This document shows, piece after piece, positions 20,298-28,461 of a DNA stretch of 64,000 nt. The stretch covers positions 834,761-898,760 of the forward strand of contig NZ_AQXZ01000019.1 in the NCBI RefSeq assembly GCF_000380645.1, written 5' to 3'. The translations under genes were made by a program, and so were the position numbers. The notes beneath the pieces were generated by a model that worked only from the letters and a program-made list of their open reading frames with translations, ran no database searches and was not told the DNA's origin. The DNA is from Smaragdicoccus niigatensis DSM 44881 = NBRC 103563. Lineage in GTDB: Bacteria > Actinomycetota > Actinomycetes > Mycobacteriales > Mycobacteriaceae. Numbering within the stretch: position 1 is the stretch's first letter; every line of letters begins with the position of its first letter.

Positions 20298-20920
20298 CGC
20301 ACCTGCTCCACGGCGTCGGGACGGCGAAGATACATCGGTTCCAGCGGGCCGGAGTCCGCGCTGAAGTTCGCGACCGCCACCAGCCCGGCGGGTGTCGGGG
20401 TGGCGGCATCGAGCAGTGGCAGACCGTAGATGCCGGCATGCGCGGGCGAGCCAGCGACTGCAGTCGCATTTCCGATCACGACAGCACCCGGAGCGCTGAC
20501 GTTCGGTCCATCGATGCGCAGCCCGTCGACGTAGCGCGCCCAGTACACCTCACGACGTCGAGCATCGGTCACAACGAGCAGTTCTCCGGTGGAATTCGCC
20601 TCGGATGCAATCGCATCGAGACTGCAGACGCCGTGAACGGGGATTCCGACCGCATCCGCGAACGCGGCGGCCGTCGCCATCCCGACCCGCAACCCGGTGA
20701 ATGGACCCGGTCCAACCCCGACCACCACTGCGTCCAGATCCGTGGACGCCAGTCCACTTTCGGAGAGGCATTCGGCGATTTGCGGAGCCGCGACCTCGGT
20801 GTGCGCGCGGGCGTTGTCCGTCACGCGAGTCGCCAGAGTCGTCTGTTTGCCGCAGGACTCGACCTCGACGATTCCGACGGTCACCGACGGGGTCGCGGTG
20901 TCAACGGCAAGTACATACAT
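20294..20920 (-). CDS. tsaB: t6A complex scaffold protein TsaB
   Basis: A 208-residue ASKHA-fold protein starting MYVLAVDTATPSVTVGIVE, with VGVGPGPFTGLRVGMATA, the family's conserved dimer-interface motif. It lacks the metal-binding histidines of TsaD, as expected. It binds TsaD and TsaE in the t6A37 synthesis complex. Its stop overlaps the rimI ATG, and it starts 12 nt after tsaE ends. Confidence 0.93.
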   Translation of the reverse strand: MYVLAVDTATPSVTVGIVEVESCGKQTTLATRVTDNARAHTEVAAPQIAECLSESGLASTDLDAVVVGVGPGPFTGLRVGMATAAAFADAVGIPVHGVCSLDAIASEANSTGELLVVTDARRREVYWARYVDGLRIDGPNVSAPGAVVIGNATAVAGSPAHAGIYGLPLLDAATPTPAGLVAVANFSADSGPLEPMYLRRPDAVEQVR

Positions 20921-20932
20921 GTCGTCTCAACC

Positions 20933-21451
20933 TTACCGGCCGGACGCGGGGTCAGTGCCGGGCGAGCGCAGCGACGGGGGAATGTCGCCGCCGGACATCC
21001 ATTGCCAGTTGGCGGTCCGGACGTCGGAATAGTGCTCGCGCTGGAGGGCAACGAGCAGATACCGCTGCGTCAGACGCTCGGCGAGGCCCGCGCCCCACTC
21101 CACGACGACGATCGAATCCTCAAGCGCAGCATCGAGATCGAGCGCGTCGAGTTCGCCGAGCGGGTCTGCGCTGTCACCGAGTCGGTAGGCGTCGACGTGG
21201 ATCAACCCGACGCCACCGGGGCGGCCGGGTTTGTGTTCACGCGCGATGATGAACGTCGGAGAGCTGACCCGGCCACGGACGCCGAGAGCGGCCGCGAGAC
21301 CGCGGACGAGTGTCGTCTTGCCCGCACCCAAGGGACCGTCGAGAACGACGAGATCGCCGGGATGCAGTAGCGCCGCCAGACGTGCGCCGAAAGCCTCGGT
21401 CTCCTCAGCTGTCCGTAGGACCTCCGTGAGAGCACCTGGGGTGGGAGTCAT
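20933..21451 (-). CDS. tsaE: t6A synthesis ATPase TsaE
   Basis: 172 residues from ATG 21451 (MTPTPGALTEVLRTAEE). Walker A is GPLGAGKTTLVRGLA, switch and Walker B elements follow (SSPTFIIAREH, IHVDAYRLGD), and VVVEWGAGLAERL is typical of the family. It is the ATPase that resets the TsaBD complex. The ATG overlaps the alr stop (ATGA). A longer frame to 21535 is open but lies inside alr. Confidence 0.93.
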   Translation of the reverse strand: MTPTPGALTEVLRTAEETEAFGARLAALLHPGDLVVLDGPLGAGKTTLVRGLAAALGVRGRVSSPTFIIAREHKPGRPGGVGLIHVDAYRLGDSADPLGELDALDLDAALEDSIVVVEWGAGLAERLTQRYLLVALQREHYSDVRTANWQWMSGGDIPPSLRSPGTDPASGR

Positions 21452-22671
21452 CGGGTCGAGCGCAGCGACGGGGCCCTTGATCCGGCGGCGAATTCTCCTA
21501 CGTAATGGCGAACTGTCCGTCCGCGAATTCCACACACGACTTCATAGTGGATGGTCCCCATGGCTTCCGCCCAATCGTGCGCCGTCTGCTCGCCATGATC
21601 ACCGTTGCCGAAGAGCCATGCTTCGTCGCCCTCGGACACCGAGCCCGGATCGTCCCCGAGGTCGACGACGACCTGATCCATGCACACGCGACCGATCGCC
21701 GGGCGCAGCTTTCCGCCCAGCATGACCGAGTATCGGCCCTTCATCGCGCGCGGTATGCCGTCGGCGTATCCCGCGGGCAGGAGTGCGACGGTGGTGTCCG
21801 ACGGCGCAATCCAGTCGTGTCCGTAGGAGACACCTTCACCGGCGGCCACCTTCTTGACGAGAACAACGCGGGCCCGGAACGTCATCGCGGGGCGAAGGCC
21901 GAAAGTTCCCTCCTCCGGGACCGGGCTCAAACCGTAGACAGCGATACCCGGGCGAACCATGTCGAAATGCAGATCCGGCCGCGTGACCGTGGCCGCAGAG
22001 TTGGAGAGGTGCACCTTCTGTGGGTCGAGTCCAACCGCGCGGGCTTGCTCGATCGAGTCGAGGAATCGCTGCCGCTGGACGTCGATCGTCGGGTGGTAGG
22101 GCTCGTCGGCATGCGCCAGGTGGGAGAACATTCCGCGCAGTTCGACGAGGCCCTGGCGCGATGCCTTCGCCAGTTCTTCGAGGAACATCGGATATTCCTC
22201 GGACGCAACGCCATTCCGGTTCAAACCGGTGTCGACCTTGACCGTGACGGTCGCGCGGCCGATATCGGACGCGGCATTCGTCACCGCGTGCAGATGCTTG
22301 ATCGAGGTGACACCGATTTCGACGTTCGCCTCGATCGCCGAGCCGAAGTCGGAGTCGCTCGGGTTGAGCCAGCACAAGATCGGCGCAGTGATCCCGGCAG
22401 CGCGAAGCCGAAGTGCTTCCGCAATCGTCGTGACGCCGAGTTCGCTCGCACCGGAATCCAGCGCGACGTGCGAAACCTCGATCGCACCGTGGTTGTAGCC
22501 ATCGGCCTTGACCACGGACATGACGTCGGCACCGCCGGCGAAGTTCTTGAGCACGCCGACGTTGTGGGCGATGGCGTCGAGATCGACGATGCACTCAACC
22601 GCCGGGTCGTGCACCGAGGTGGTGCGCAGCGCGGAGTGTTGAGAATTCACAACCACAATGGTGCCATTCAC
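21448..22671 (-). CDS. alr: Alanine racemase
   Basis: 407 residues (first ATG gives MNGTIVVVNSQH). The PLP lysine is in VMSVVKADGYNHGA and the second catalytic base, Tyr, in GEGVSYGHDW. The C-terminal beta domain shows RPAIGRVCMDQVVVDLG. It makes D-alanine for peptidoglycan. It lies 42 nt after nnr and overlaps tsaE, so cell-wall and t6A genes share one run. The N-terminal 25 residues before ECIVDLDAIAHN are less conserved and a later start is possible. Confidence 0.94.
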   Translation of the reverse strand: MNGTIVVVNSQHSALRTTSVHDPAVECIVDLDAIAHNVGVLKNFAGGADVMSVVKADGYNHGAIEVSHVALDSGASELGVTTIAEALRLRAAGITAPILCWLNPSDSDFGSAIEANVEIGVTSIKHLHAVTNAASDIGRATVTVKVDTGLNRNGVASEEYPMFLEELAKASRQGLVELRGMFSHLAHADEPYHPTIDVQRQRFLDSIEQARAVGLDPQKVHLSNSAATVTRPDLHFDMVRPGIAVYGLSPVPEEGTFGLRPAMTFRARVVLVKKVAAGEGVSYGHDWIAPSDTTVALLPAGYADGIPRAMKGRYSVMLGGKLRPAIGRVCMDQVVVDLGDDPGSVSEGDEAWLFGNGDHGEQTAHDWAEAMGTIHYEVVCGIRGRTVRHYVGEFAAGSRAPSLRSTR

Positions 22672-22713
22672 CCTGCGTTTTCCGGCCCTACGTGGGCTCT
22701 TATGTAGGCCGAT

Positions 22714-24159
22714 TCACGCGATTTCCTCAGGTCCACGACGCAGGGCGCGGATCGCGGGCCGAAGATGCCACAACAACTCGGCTGCCGAGATCGGCGCTCC
22801 GACGTCGAGGTCACCGTTCGTCGCGGCCAATCGGGCGGCGACCGAATGCGCTCGGCAGCCCATCGCGGCCGCAAGATCAGGTTCGATCCCGGACGCGAGA
22901 AGTGCTCCGATGACGCCGGACAGGACGTCTCCCGAACCCGCGGTGGCCGCCCACGACGACCCCGCATCGTTGACCCACACCGGGCCGCCGGGCGCGGTGA
23001 TCACTGTCGCTCGGCCCTTCAACAGAACAGTCACGCCCAAGGTGTCGGCCAGGAGTCGCGTTGCGGCGACCCGGTCCGGTCCGAGTTCTGTTCCGGACAG
23101 GCGCGCGAACTCCCCGGCGTGCGGTGTCACCAGCGTCGGCGCATCACGGCCGTCGAGTAGCTCCTTGTGCGCCGCGAGCAGGGTGATCCCGTCGGCGTCG
23201 ACGAGCACCGGAACCGGTTGTGCAAGTACGCGTCGCAGTTCCTCGAGCGCGTACTCATCGGTGCCCATGCCCGGCCCGACGACCCACGCCTGAACCTTGC
23301 CCGTCGAGTCGATGTCCGTCGTCGCGATGACTTCCGGAATGTGCGAAACGACCGTCTCGGCCGCGGGGCCGCAGTACCGAACCATCGGGGATGTCGCCGC
23401 CACCGCCGCACCGGCCGCGAGCAGTGCAGCACCGGGATACTTCGCGCTGCCGGCACGCACCCCGACGACACCGCCGCTGTACTTGTCGTCGAATGCTCCC
23501 GGTATCGGCCACGCTCGACCGGCCTCGTCCGCTTCCAGTTCGCGCAGGTAGGGATCGGGCAGCCGCAGCCCGATGGGGATGAGTTCGACGCGCCCGCAGT
23601 GCTCGGGAGCCAGCGCATGGACGGGTTTGAGTCCGCCGAACGTGACAGTCACCGCGGCCCGAACGGCCGGGCCGCTGATCGCTCCTGTATCCGGTTCGAC
23701 GCCACTCGGTAGGTCCGCCGCGATGACCGGTGCCTTGATCGCCGCAACGACACGCGCGGCCTCGGGGCGCAAAGATCCATGGCCCGAAATGCCCACGATC
23801 CCGTCGATCGCAAGGTCGATGCCGGTCGGGAGCTCGTCGACGACGCGGCCGCCCACTCGGCGCAATGCGGCCAGTCCGGCCGCGTGCGCTCGCTCCGGCG
23901 CGAAGAGCAACGCCGATACCGCAACACCCCTCCGGCGCAGCATCGCCCCAGCCCAGAGCACGTCTCCGCCGTTGTCGCCCGACCCGACCAAGAGTCCGAC
24001 TGTGCGTCCCGCTACCCCACCGGTGCGAGCCGTCAATTCCGCGGCGACGACCCGGGCCAGACCGTAAGCAGCCCGTTGCATCGGGACGCCGACCGGAACT
24101 TCCCCGAAAAGGACCGCCTCAGCGTCCCGAATCTGATGAACGTTAAAGAAGGTGCGCAT
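22714..24159 (-). CDS. nnr: Bifunctional NAD(P)H-hydrate epimerase / ADP-dependent dehydratase
   Basis: 481 residues from ATG 24159 (MRTFFNVHQIRDAEA); the frame continues upstream across the divergent lipoprotein gene but that part is spurious. The N-terminal epimerase domain carries VGSGDNGGDVLWAGAML. The C-terminal ribokinase-fold dehydratase carries TPHAGEFARLSG and ATAGSGDVLSGVIGALL. The protein repairs hydrated NADH and NADPH. It matches Rv3433c, upstream of alr. Confidence 0.94.
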   Translation of the reverse strand: MRTFFNVHQIRDAEAVLFGEVPVGVPMQRAAYGLARVVAAELTARTGGVAGRTVGLLVGSGDNGGDVLWAGAMLRRRGVAVSALLFAPERAHAAGLAALRRVGGRVVDELPTGIDLAIDGIVGISGHGSLRPEAARVVAAIKAPVIAADLPSGVEPDTGAISGPAVRAAVTVTFGGLKPVHALAPEHCGRVELIPIGLRLPDPYLRELEADEAGRAWPIPGAFDDKYSGGVVGVRAGSAKYPGAALLAAGAAVAATSPMVRYCGPAAETVVSHIPEVIATTDIDSTGKVQAWVVGPGMGTDEYALEELRRVLAQPVPVLVDADGITLLAAHKELLDGRDAPTLVTPHAGEFARLSGTELGPDRVAATRLLADTLGVTVLLKGRATVITAPGGPVWVNDAGSSWAATAGSGDVLSGVIGALLASGIEPDLAAAMGCRAHSVAARLAATNGDLDVGAPISAAELLWHLRPAIRALRRGPEEIA

Positions 24160-24201
24160 GGCGCGTCTGAGACTACCGCTGTTGGTCCTATGCTGTGGCG
24201 C

Positions 24202-24621
24202 ATGATGAGGCGCCGAATCACAGGCTCGATCGTCACCGCAGCCGCACTGATGACTGTCGTCACCGGCTGCGGCGGCTCCAACGAGCCGGCTGTGCCCACG
24301 ATGACTCTGCCGAAGCCGTCTCCGACGAAGATCATCTCGAACGAGAAGGTGGACGGCGATGTCCACATCGTTCACCTCAGGGGCGACAAATTCAGCCCGC
24401 AGACCGTCACGATCAAGTCCGGCGAGGCCGTGAAGTGGGTCTTCGACGATGAGGGTGCGCACACCGTCACCGGCCTCCGCGACAAGGGCATGATCATCAA
24501 CAGCCCCGTCCTCCAAAAGGGCAGCGAGTACCAGCTCGTATTCCACACGCCCGAGGAGATCGACTACATCTGCGCCATCCACCCGGAGGCCAAGGGCAAG
24601 GTCATCATCCAGCCCAAGTAG
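24202..24621 (+). CDS. Cupredoxin-domain lipoprotein
   Basis: 139 residues from ATG 24202, beginning MMRRRITGSIVTAAALMT. The signal peptide ends in a lipobox TVVTGC, so the mature protein is probably anchored by a lipid on Cys27. The cupredoxin fold follows, with copper-type ligands in EGAHTVTG and YICAIHPEAKG. The usual axial Met of plastocyanin-like sites (CxxHPxM) is replaced by Ala. The likely role is extracytoplasmic copper binding or electron transfer. It starts 42 bp from the divergent nnr gene. Confidence 0.85.
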   Translation: MMRRRITGSIVTAAALMTVVTGCGGSNEPAVPTMTLPKPSPTKIISNEKVDGDVHIVHLRGDKFSPQTVTIKSGEAVKWVFDDEGAHTVTGLRDKGMIINSPVLQKGSEYQLVFHTPEEIDYICAIHPEAKGKVIIQPK

Positions 24622-24628
24622 CGGTTGT

Positions 24629-24663
24629 GGACTCTGTGTCACGCCAGACGCAACACAGAGTCC
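24629..24663. terminator. Bidirectional terminator between cupredoxin gene and glmS
   Basis: An inverted repeat: GGACTCTGTGT (24629-24639) and ACACAGAGTCC (24653-24663) with a 13-nt loop, between converging stops. Confidence 0.75.
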
Positions 24664-24675
24664 AGAATCCGGGAC

Positions 24676-26538
24676 TTACTCGACGGTGACCGACTTCGCG
24701 AGGTTACGCGGCTTGTCCACGTCGTAGCCGCGGCTACGGGCGACTTCGGCGGCGAAAATCTGCAGCGGGATCGTCGAGATGAGCGGCTGAAGCAGAGTCG
24801 GCGCGACCGGAATCTCGATGACGTCGTCGGCGAACTGTGCCACCACGTCGTCGCCTTCCTCGGCGATCACGATGACGCGCGCACCACGAGCCTGGATCTC
24901 GCGGATGTTGCTCACCATCTTCGAGTGCAGCACCGCACGACCACGCGGCGACGGCATGACGACGATGACCGGCATCCCGTCCTCGATGAGCGCGATCGGG
25001 CCGTGCTTGAGCTCGCCGGCGGCGAAGCCCTCCGCGTGCATGTACGCGAGTTCCTTGAGCTTGAGTGCACCCTCGAGAGCGACCGGGTAACCCACGTGAC
25101 GGCCGAGGAACAGCACCGTCGTGGCGGTCGACAGTTCGCGAGCGATCTCCCGCACCCGGTCGCCGTTCTCGACGACCTTTGCGATGAGCTTCGGCATCGC
25201 GGACAGCGCGTTGAAGTCGGCCGCAAGCTCATCCGCATACTTCGTGCCGCGCGCCTGCGCGAGAGCGAGACCGACGAGGAGGTTCGCCGCGACCTGGGCG
25301 AGGAACGCCTTGGTCGAGGCGACACCGATCTCGGGACCGGCGTGCGTGTAGAGCACGGCGTCGGACTCGCGCGGAATCTGCGCACCGTTGGTGTTGCACA
25401 CCGCGAGGACGCGAGCCTTCTGCTCCTTGGCGTGACGCACCGCTTCGAGCGTGTCCGCGGTCTCGCCCGACTGCGAGATCGCAACGACGAGCGTCGAACG
25501 GTCGAGAACCGGGTCGCGGTAACGGAATTCGCTCGCGAGCTCACATTCCACGGGCAGGCGGGTCCAGTGCTCGATCGCGTACTTGGCCACCAGTCCGGAG
25601 TGGAAAGCTGATCCACACGCGACGACGAAGACCTTGTCGACGTCGCGCAACTCCTGGTCCGACAGTCGCTGCTCGTCCAGGATGATGCCGTTCGGGCCGA
25701 AGTGACCGCGCAGCGTGTCCGCGACCGCGTCCGGCTGCTCCTCGATCTCCTTGTCCATGAAGTACTCGTGGCCGCCCTTTTCGGCAGCGGCGAGGTCCCA
25801 CTCGACGTGGAACGGACGCGCGTTCTCGATGTCGTCGTTGCCGGCGAAGTCGTAGATCTTGTAGCTGTCGGCGGTGATGACGACGACCTGGTCCTGACCG
25901 AGCTCGACCGCGTCACGCGTGTGCTCGATAAAGGCTGCGACGTCGGAACCGAGGAACATCTCACCCTTGCCGACACCTACGACGAGGGGCGTCGAACGAC
26001 GGCAGGCGACGATCGTGTCCGGGTGGGCGGCGTGCTCGAACACGAGCGTGAACGCGCCCTCGAGGCGACGGACGACGCTGAACACGCTCTGCACGAAGTC
26101 ACCGGCAGTCTCGCCCGCCAGGTAAGCGCGGTTCACGAGGTGAACCGCGACCTCGGTGTCGGTCTCACTCAGCAGATCGACACCAGCGTTTTCGAGTTCG
26201 GCACGCAGCGGCGAGAAGTTCTCGATGATGCCGTTGTGCACGAGGGCGACCTGGCCCGCCCGGTGCGGGTGCGCATTCCGGTCGTTCGGCGCGCCGTGGG
26301 TCGCCCAGCGAGTGTGGCCGATGCCGGTGTTGCCGATGAACTTGTCGGAGCCGAGATGCTCGAGCGCTTCTTCGAGGTTGGCGAGCTTGCCCGCCTTCTT
26401 CGCAATAGCGATGTCACCCTTGCCATCCACGATGGCCACACCCGAGGAGTCATAGCCTCGGTATTCCATCCGTCGCAGGGCCTCGATCACGACTGGCAAG
26501 GCCTGCTGATGACCGACGTATCCGACGATTCCGCACAT
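24676..26538 (-). CDS. glmS: Glutamine--fructose-6-phosphate aminotransferase
   Basis: 620 residues. The N-terminal glutaminase domain begins MCGIVGYVGHQ with Cys2 as nucleophile after Met removal. Two SIS domains follow (ISQSGETADTLEAVRHAK and FLGRHVGYPVALEGALKLKE), and the C-terminus KPRNLAKSVTVE is diagnostic. It makes glucosamine-6-phosphate for peptidoglycan, working with GlmM, which is encoded at 34954-36291. No room exists upstream for a glmS ribozyme. Confidence 0.97.
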   Translation of the reverse strand: MCGIVGYVGHQQALPVVIEALRRMEYRGYDSSGVAIVDGKGDIAIAKKAGKLANLEEALEHLGSDKFIGNTGIGHTRWATHGAPNDRNAHPHRAGQVALVHNGIIENFSPLRAELENAGVDLLSETDTEVAVHLVNRAYLAGETAGDFVQSVFSVVRRLEGAFTLVFEHAAHPDTIVACRRSTPLVVGVGKGEMFLGSDVAAFIEHTRDAVELGQDQVVVITADSYKIYDFAGNDDIENARPFHVEWDLAAAEKGGHEYFMDKEIEEQPDAVADTLRGHFGPNGIILDEQRLSDQELRDVDKVFVVACGSAFHSGLVAKYAIEHWTRLPVECELASEFRYRDPVLDRSTLVVAISQSGETADTLEAVRHAKEQKARVLAVCNTNGAQIPRESDAVLYTHAGPEIGVASTKAFLAQVAANLLVGLALAQARGTKYADELAADFNALSAMPKLIAKVVENGDRVREIARELSTATTVLFLGRHVGYPVALEGALKLKELAYMHAEGFAAGELKHGPIALIEDGMPVIVVMPSPRGRAVLHSKMVSNIREIQARGARVIVIAEEGDDVVAQFADDVIEIPVAPTLLQPLISTIPLQIFAAEVARSRGYDVDKPRNLAKSVTVE

Positions 26539-26633
26539 AGGTCAACAGGTTAGCGGCACATGCCGCGCTGCGGAGCGCTTGAGTGACTCGGTAGTGACCC
26601 AAAACAATTCGAAGATCGGATACGGTCGAGGAC

Positions 26634-27485
26634 GTGTCCGGGTCATTGAAAGCGCTCGTCGCCGAACTCTCCCGCCGAGGACCGAACAAGGTCTTCGGGG
26701 GTGACCTCGCATTCGCCGGACTTCCCGGCCTGGTTTGCACCCCGGAGTCTGGGTTCAGTCTTCCCGCAGTCGCTTTCGGACACGGCTGGCTGACGCAGGC
26801 AGCCGCTTACGAAGGGCTTCTCAAACACCTGGCGTCCTGGGGCATCGTGGCGGCCGCTCCAGCTACCGAGCGCGGCGTCGTGCCGTCGCACCAGGGTTTG
26901 GCCATCGACCTCCGGACGACGCTCGACATCTGTGCCGGCGTTCGCCTCGGACCGGGCAAGATCAGCGTGCACCCCGACAAGCTCGCGCTCGCCGGCCACG
27001 GCATGGGCGCCAGTTGTGCTGTGCTGGCTGCGTCCGGCCGCAGCGATATCGCCGCGGTGGCGGCACTCTTCCCCGTCACGACCTCGCCGCACGCCGTCGA
27101 CTTCGCGCCGCAGATCTCCGCGCCCGGCCTCATCGTCGCGACGCCGACTGACAACAAGAAGATCGACCCGTACGCGCGCTCGCTCGCCCTGACCTGGGGT
27201 GGAGACGTGCAGTTGCGTGCGTTGGCCAAGGGCACCGGCGCGTCGATCCCCGAGGGCCGCACCGTCATGGCCGCGCTCGGCGTCGACAAGCCGGACAAGA
27301 AGGTTCGGCGCACGCTGTATGCCGTGCTCACGGGCTACATCCTGGCGACGGCCGGGAACAAGAAGGAATACGCGGCGTTCGCCGAACTCGACAAGACGGC
27401 CCCGCTGATGAGGGCCATCGACCCGTTCGTGCCAGAGCAGGTCAAGCCTTCGATGTTGGCGCGCGCGGCGGGAATGTTCAGCTAG
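26634..27485 (+). CDS. Alpha/beta-hydrolase-like protein lacking the nucleophile serine
   Basis: 283 residues from GTG 26634 (SGSLKALVAELSRRGP). It resembles the dienelactone-hydrolase/chlorophyllase group: oxyanion region VAFGHGWLTQA, core strand then the nucleophile elbow. The elbow reads LAGHGMGASCAV, so the GxSxG serine is a glycine (GHGMG). Acid (PTDNKKIDP) and His positions are also unclear. It is probably a non-catalytic family member or uses another chemistry. Its position after glmS corresponds to Rv3438. It faces the glmS promoter. Confidence 0.75.
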   Translation: MSGSLKALVAELSRRGPNKVFGGDLAFAGLPGLVCTPESGFSLPAVAFGHGWLTQAAAYEGLLKHLASWGIVAAAPATERGVVPSHQGLAIDLRTTLDICAGVRLGPGKISVHPDKLALAGHGMGASCAVLAASGRSDIAAVAALFPVTTSPHAVDFAPQISAPGLIVATPTDNKKIDPYARSLALTWGGDVQLRALAKGTGASIPEGRTVMAALGVDKPDKKVRRTLYAVLTGYILATAGNKKEYAAFAELDKTAPLMRAIDPFVPEQVKPSMLARAAGMFS

Positions 27486-28150
27486 CTTCCGGGGAGCGCA
27501 CCACCCTCAGAGAGCACGACTGGTTCCTTAGCCGTCGACTTCTGCTCCTCGATCGAGACGGCCAACCGCGTCAGACACTGCTCGAGTTCGGACTGACCGT
27601 CCGAGCAGGCATCGACAAACCGCCCGACTCGGGCGTCGACGACGGGCAGGAAGATCTTCTCGGTCCAGGCCAGCGCATCGGCCTCGTGTCGCCGCGCACC
27701 TTCGACGGTCGCCTCCGCCGCATCGATCGACCGCCCGTCGACGTCATCGCTCGACAGTGCCGCGACCCGAGCCGCTTTCGTCGCCACGATGCCGGGAATC
27801 GTCTCGATCGCTTCGGTTAACGCGACGATCACGGCATCGAGGCTGTCGAGTAATCGATCGCCGGAATCGGCTGTGTCAGCAAGGTCGCTCGCTCCCGGAA
27901 ACCCGTCCAGCGAGTCGCCGATTCGGCCCTGTACCTGCAACGAATCCGCGAGACCGGCACGCATGGTCGTCAACGACGTCCGGCACTCGCGAATTGATTC
28001 CAGCGACAGACTTCGTTCGGCGTCGTAGCTCGCCCGGAGGGAAGGCAGGTCGCGCCGTTGTGGAGCGACCTGCTGCGCGAGCGGGAGGAAGTCCGCGAAG
28101 AATTCCAGGCCGGCGCGGCCGCGGTCCAGGATGGCATCGATCTCGGTCAT
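27482..28150 (-). CDS. Hypothetical helical protein paired with an EspC-like protein
   Basis: A 222-residue soluble acidic protein starting MTEIDAILDRGRAGLEFFAD, predicted almost wholly helical with coiled-coil character (LDSLDAVIVALTEAIETI, HEADALAWTEKIFLPVVDARV). There is no signal peptide or membrane segment. Its ATG overlaps the stop of the EspC-like gene by 4 nt, and its stop overlaps the convergent hydrolase gene by 4 nt. Position is like Rv3439c/Rv3440c. Coupled to a small T7SS-type protein, it may be a co-substrate or chaperone; this is inference. Confidence 0.6.
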   Translation of the reverse strand: MTEIDAILDRGRAGLEFFADFLPLAQQVAPQRRDLPSLRASYDAERSLSLESIRECRTSLTTMRAGLADSLQVQGRIGDSLDGFPGASDLADTADSGDRLLDSLDAVIVALTEAIETIPGIVATKAARVAALSSDDVDGRSIDAAEATVEGARRHEADALAWTEKIFLPVVDARVGRFVDACSDGQSELEQCLTRLAVSIEEQKSTAKEPVVLSEGGALPGS

Positions 28151-28437
28151 GCCAGACGCTCCAATGCATCTGCCGCATCGGCGTCGGTCTGCGTGGCCGC
28201 GCTGTGCATGCGGGACAGCCGTTGCACCGCTTCATCGAACTGCGCAACCCACGTCACGACCTGATCGATGAGTGCGTCCCACGCGGCCGCGACCCGATCG
28301 CCGGCCGGCAGATTCAGGGACGGCAGCAGATCGTGGGCACGCAGTCGGCCGGCGAGATCTTCGAGGGTCTCGACGCATTTCTGCAGCTCGGCTCGGTCAC
28401 TGTCGAGCTGACTCATATCGACCTTGAATCCAGTCAC
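28147..28437 (-). CDS. EspC-like (WXG100 superfamily) small helical protein
   Basis: A 96-residue protein starting MTGFKVDMSQLDSDRAEL, the opening style of EspC/DUF2580 type VII substrates. It is predicted to form a helical hairpin with a central VAAAWDALIDQV turn region and a C-terminus SAATQTDADAADALERL that parallels the YxxTDxxxA end of EspC-like proteins with Ala in place of Tyr. It starts 24 nt after pxpBC and overlaps the next gene (ATGA). It may be an ESX substrate or relic; its size is like Rv3440c. Confidence 0.6.
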   Translation of the reverse strand: MTGFKVDMSQLDSDRAELQKCVETLEDLAGRLRAHDLLPSLNLPAGDRVAAAWDALIDQVVTWVAQFDEAVQRLSRMHSAATQTDADAADALERLA

Positions 28438-28461
28438 ACCCGTTGGACGCAGCCGCTCGCT

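Noticed and set aside
26539-26633. Possible glmS ribozyme upstream of glmS
   Set aside because: The gap is only 95 nt, is shared with a divergent gene and has none of the ribozyme core.
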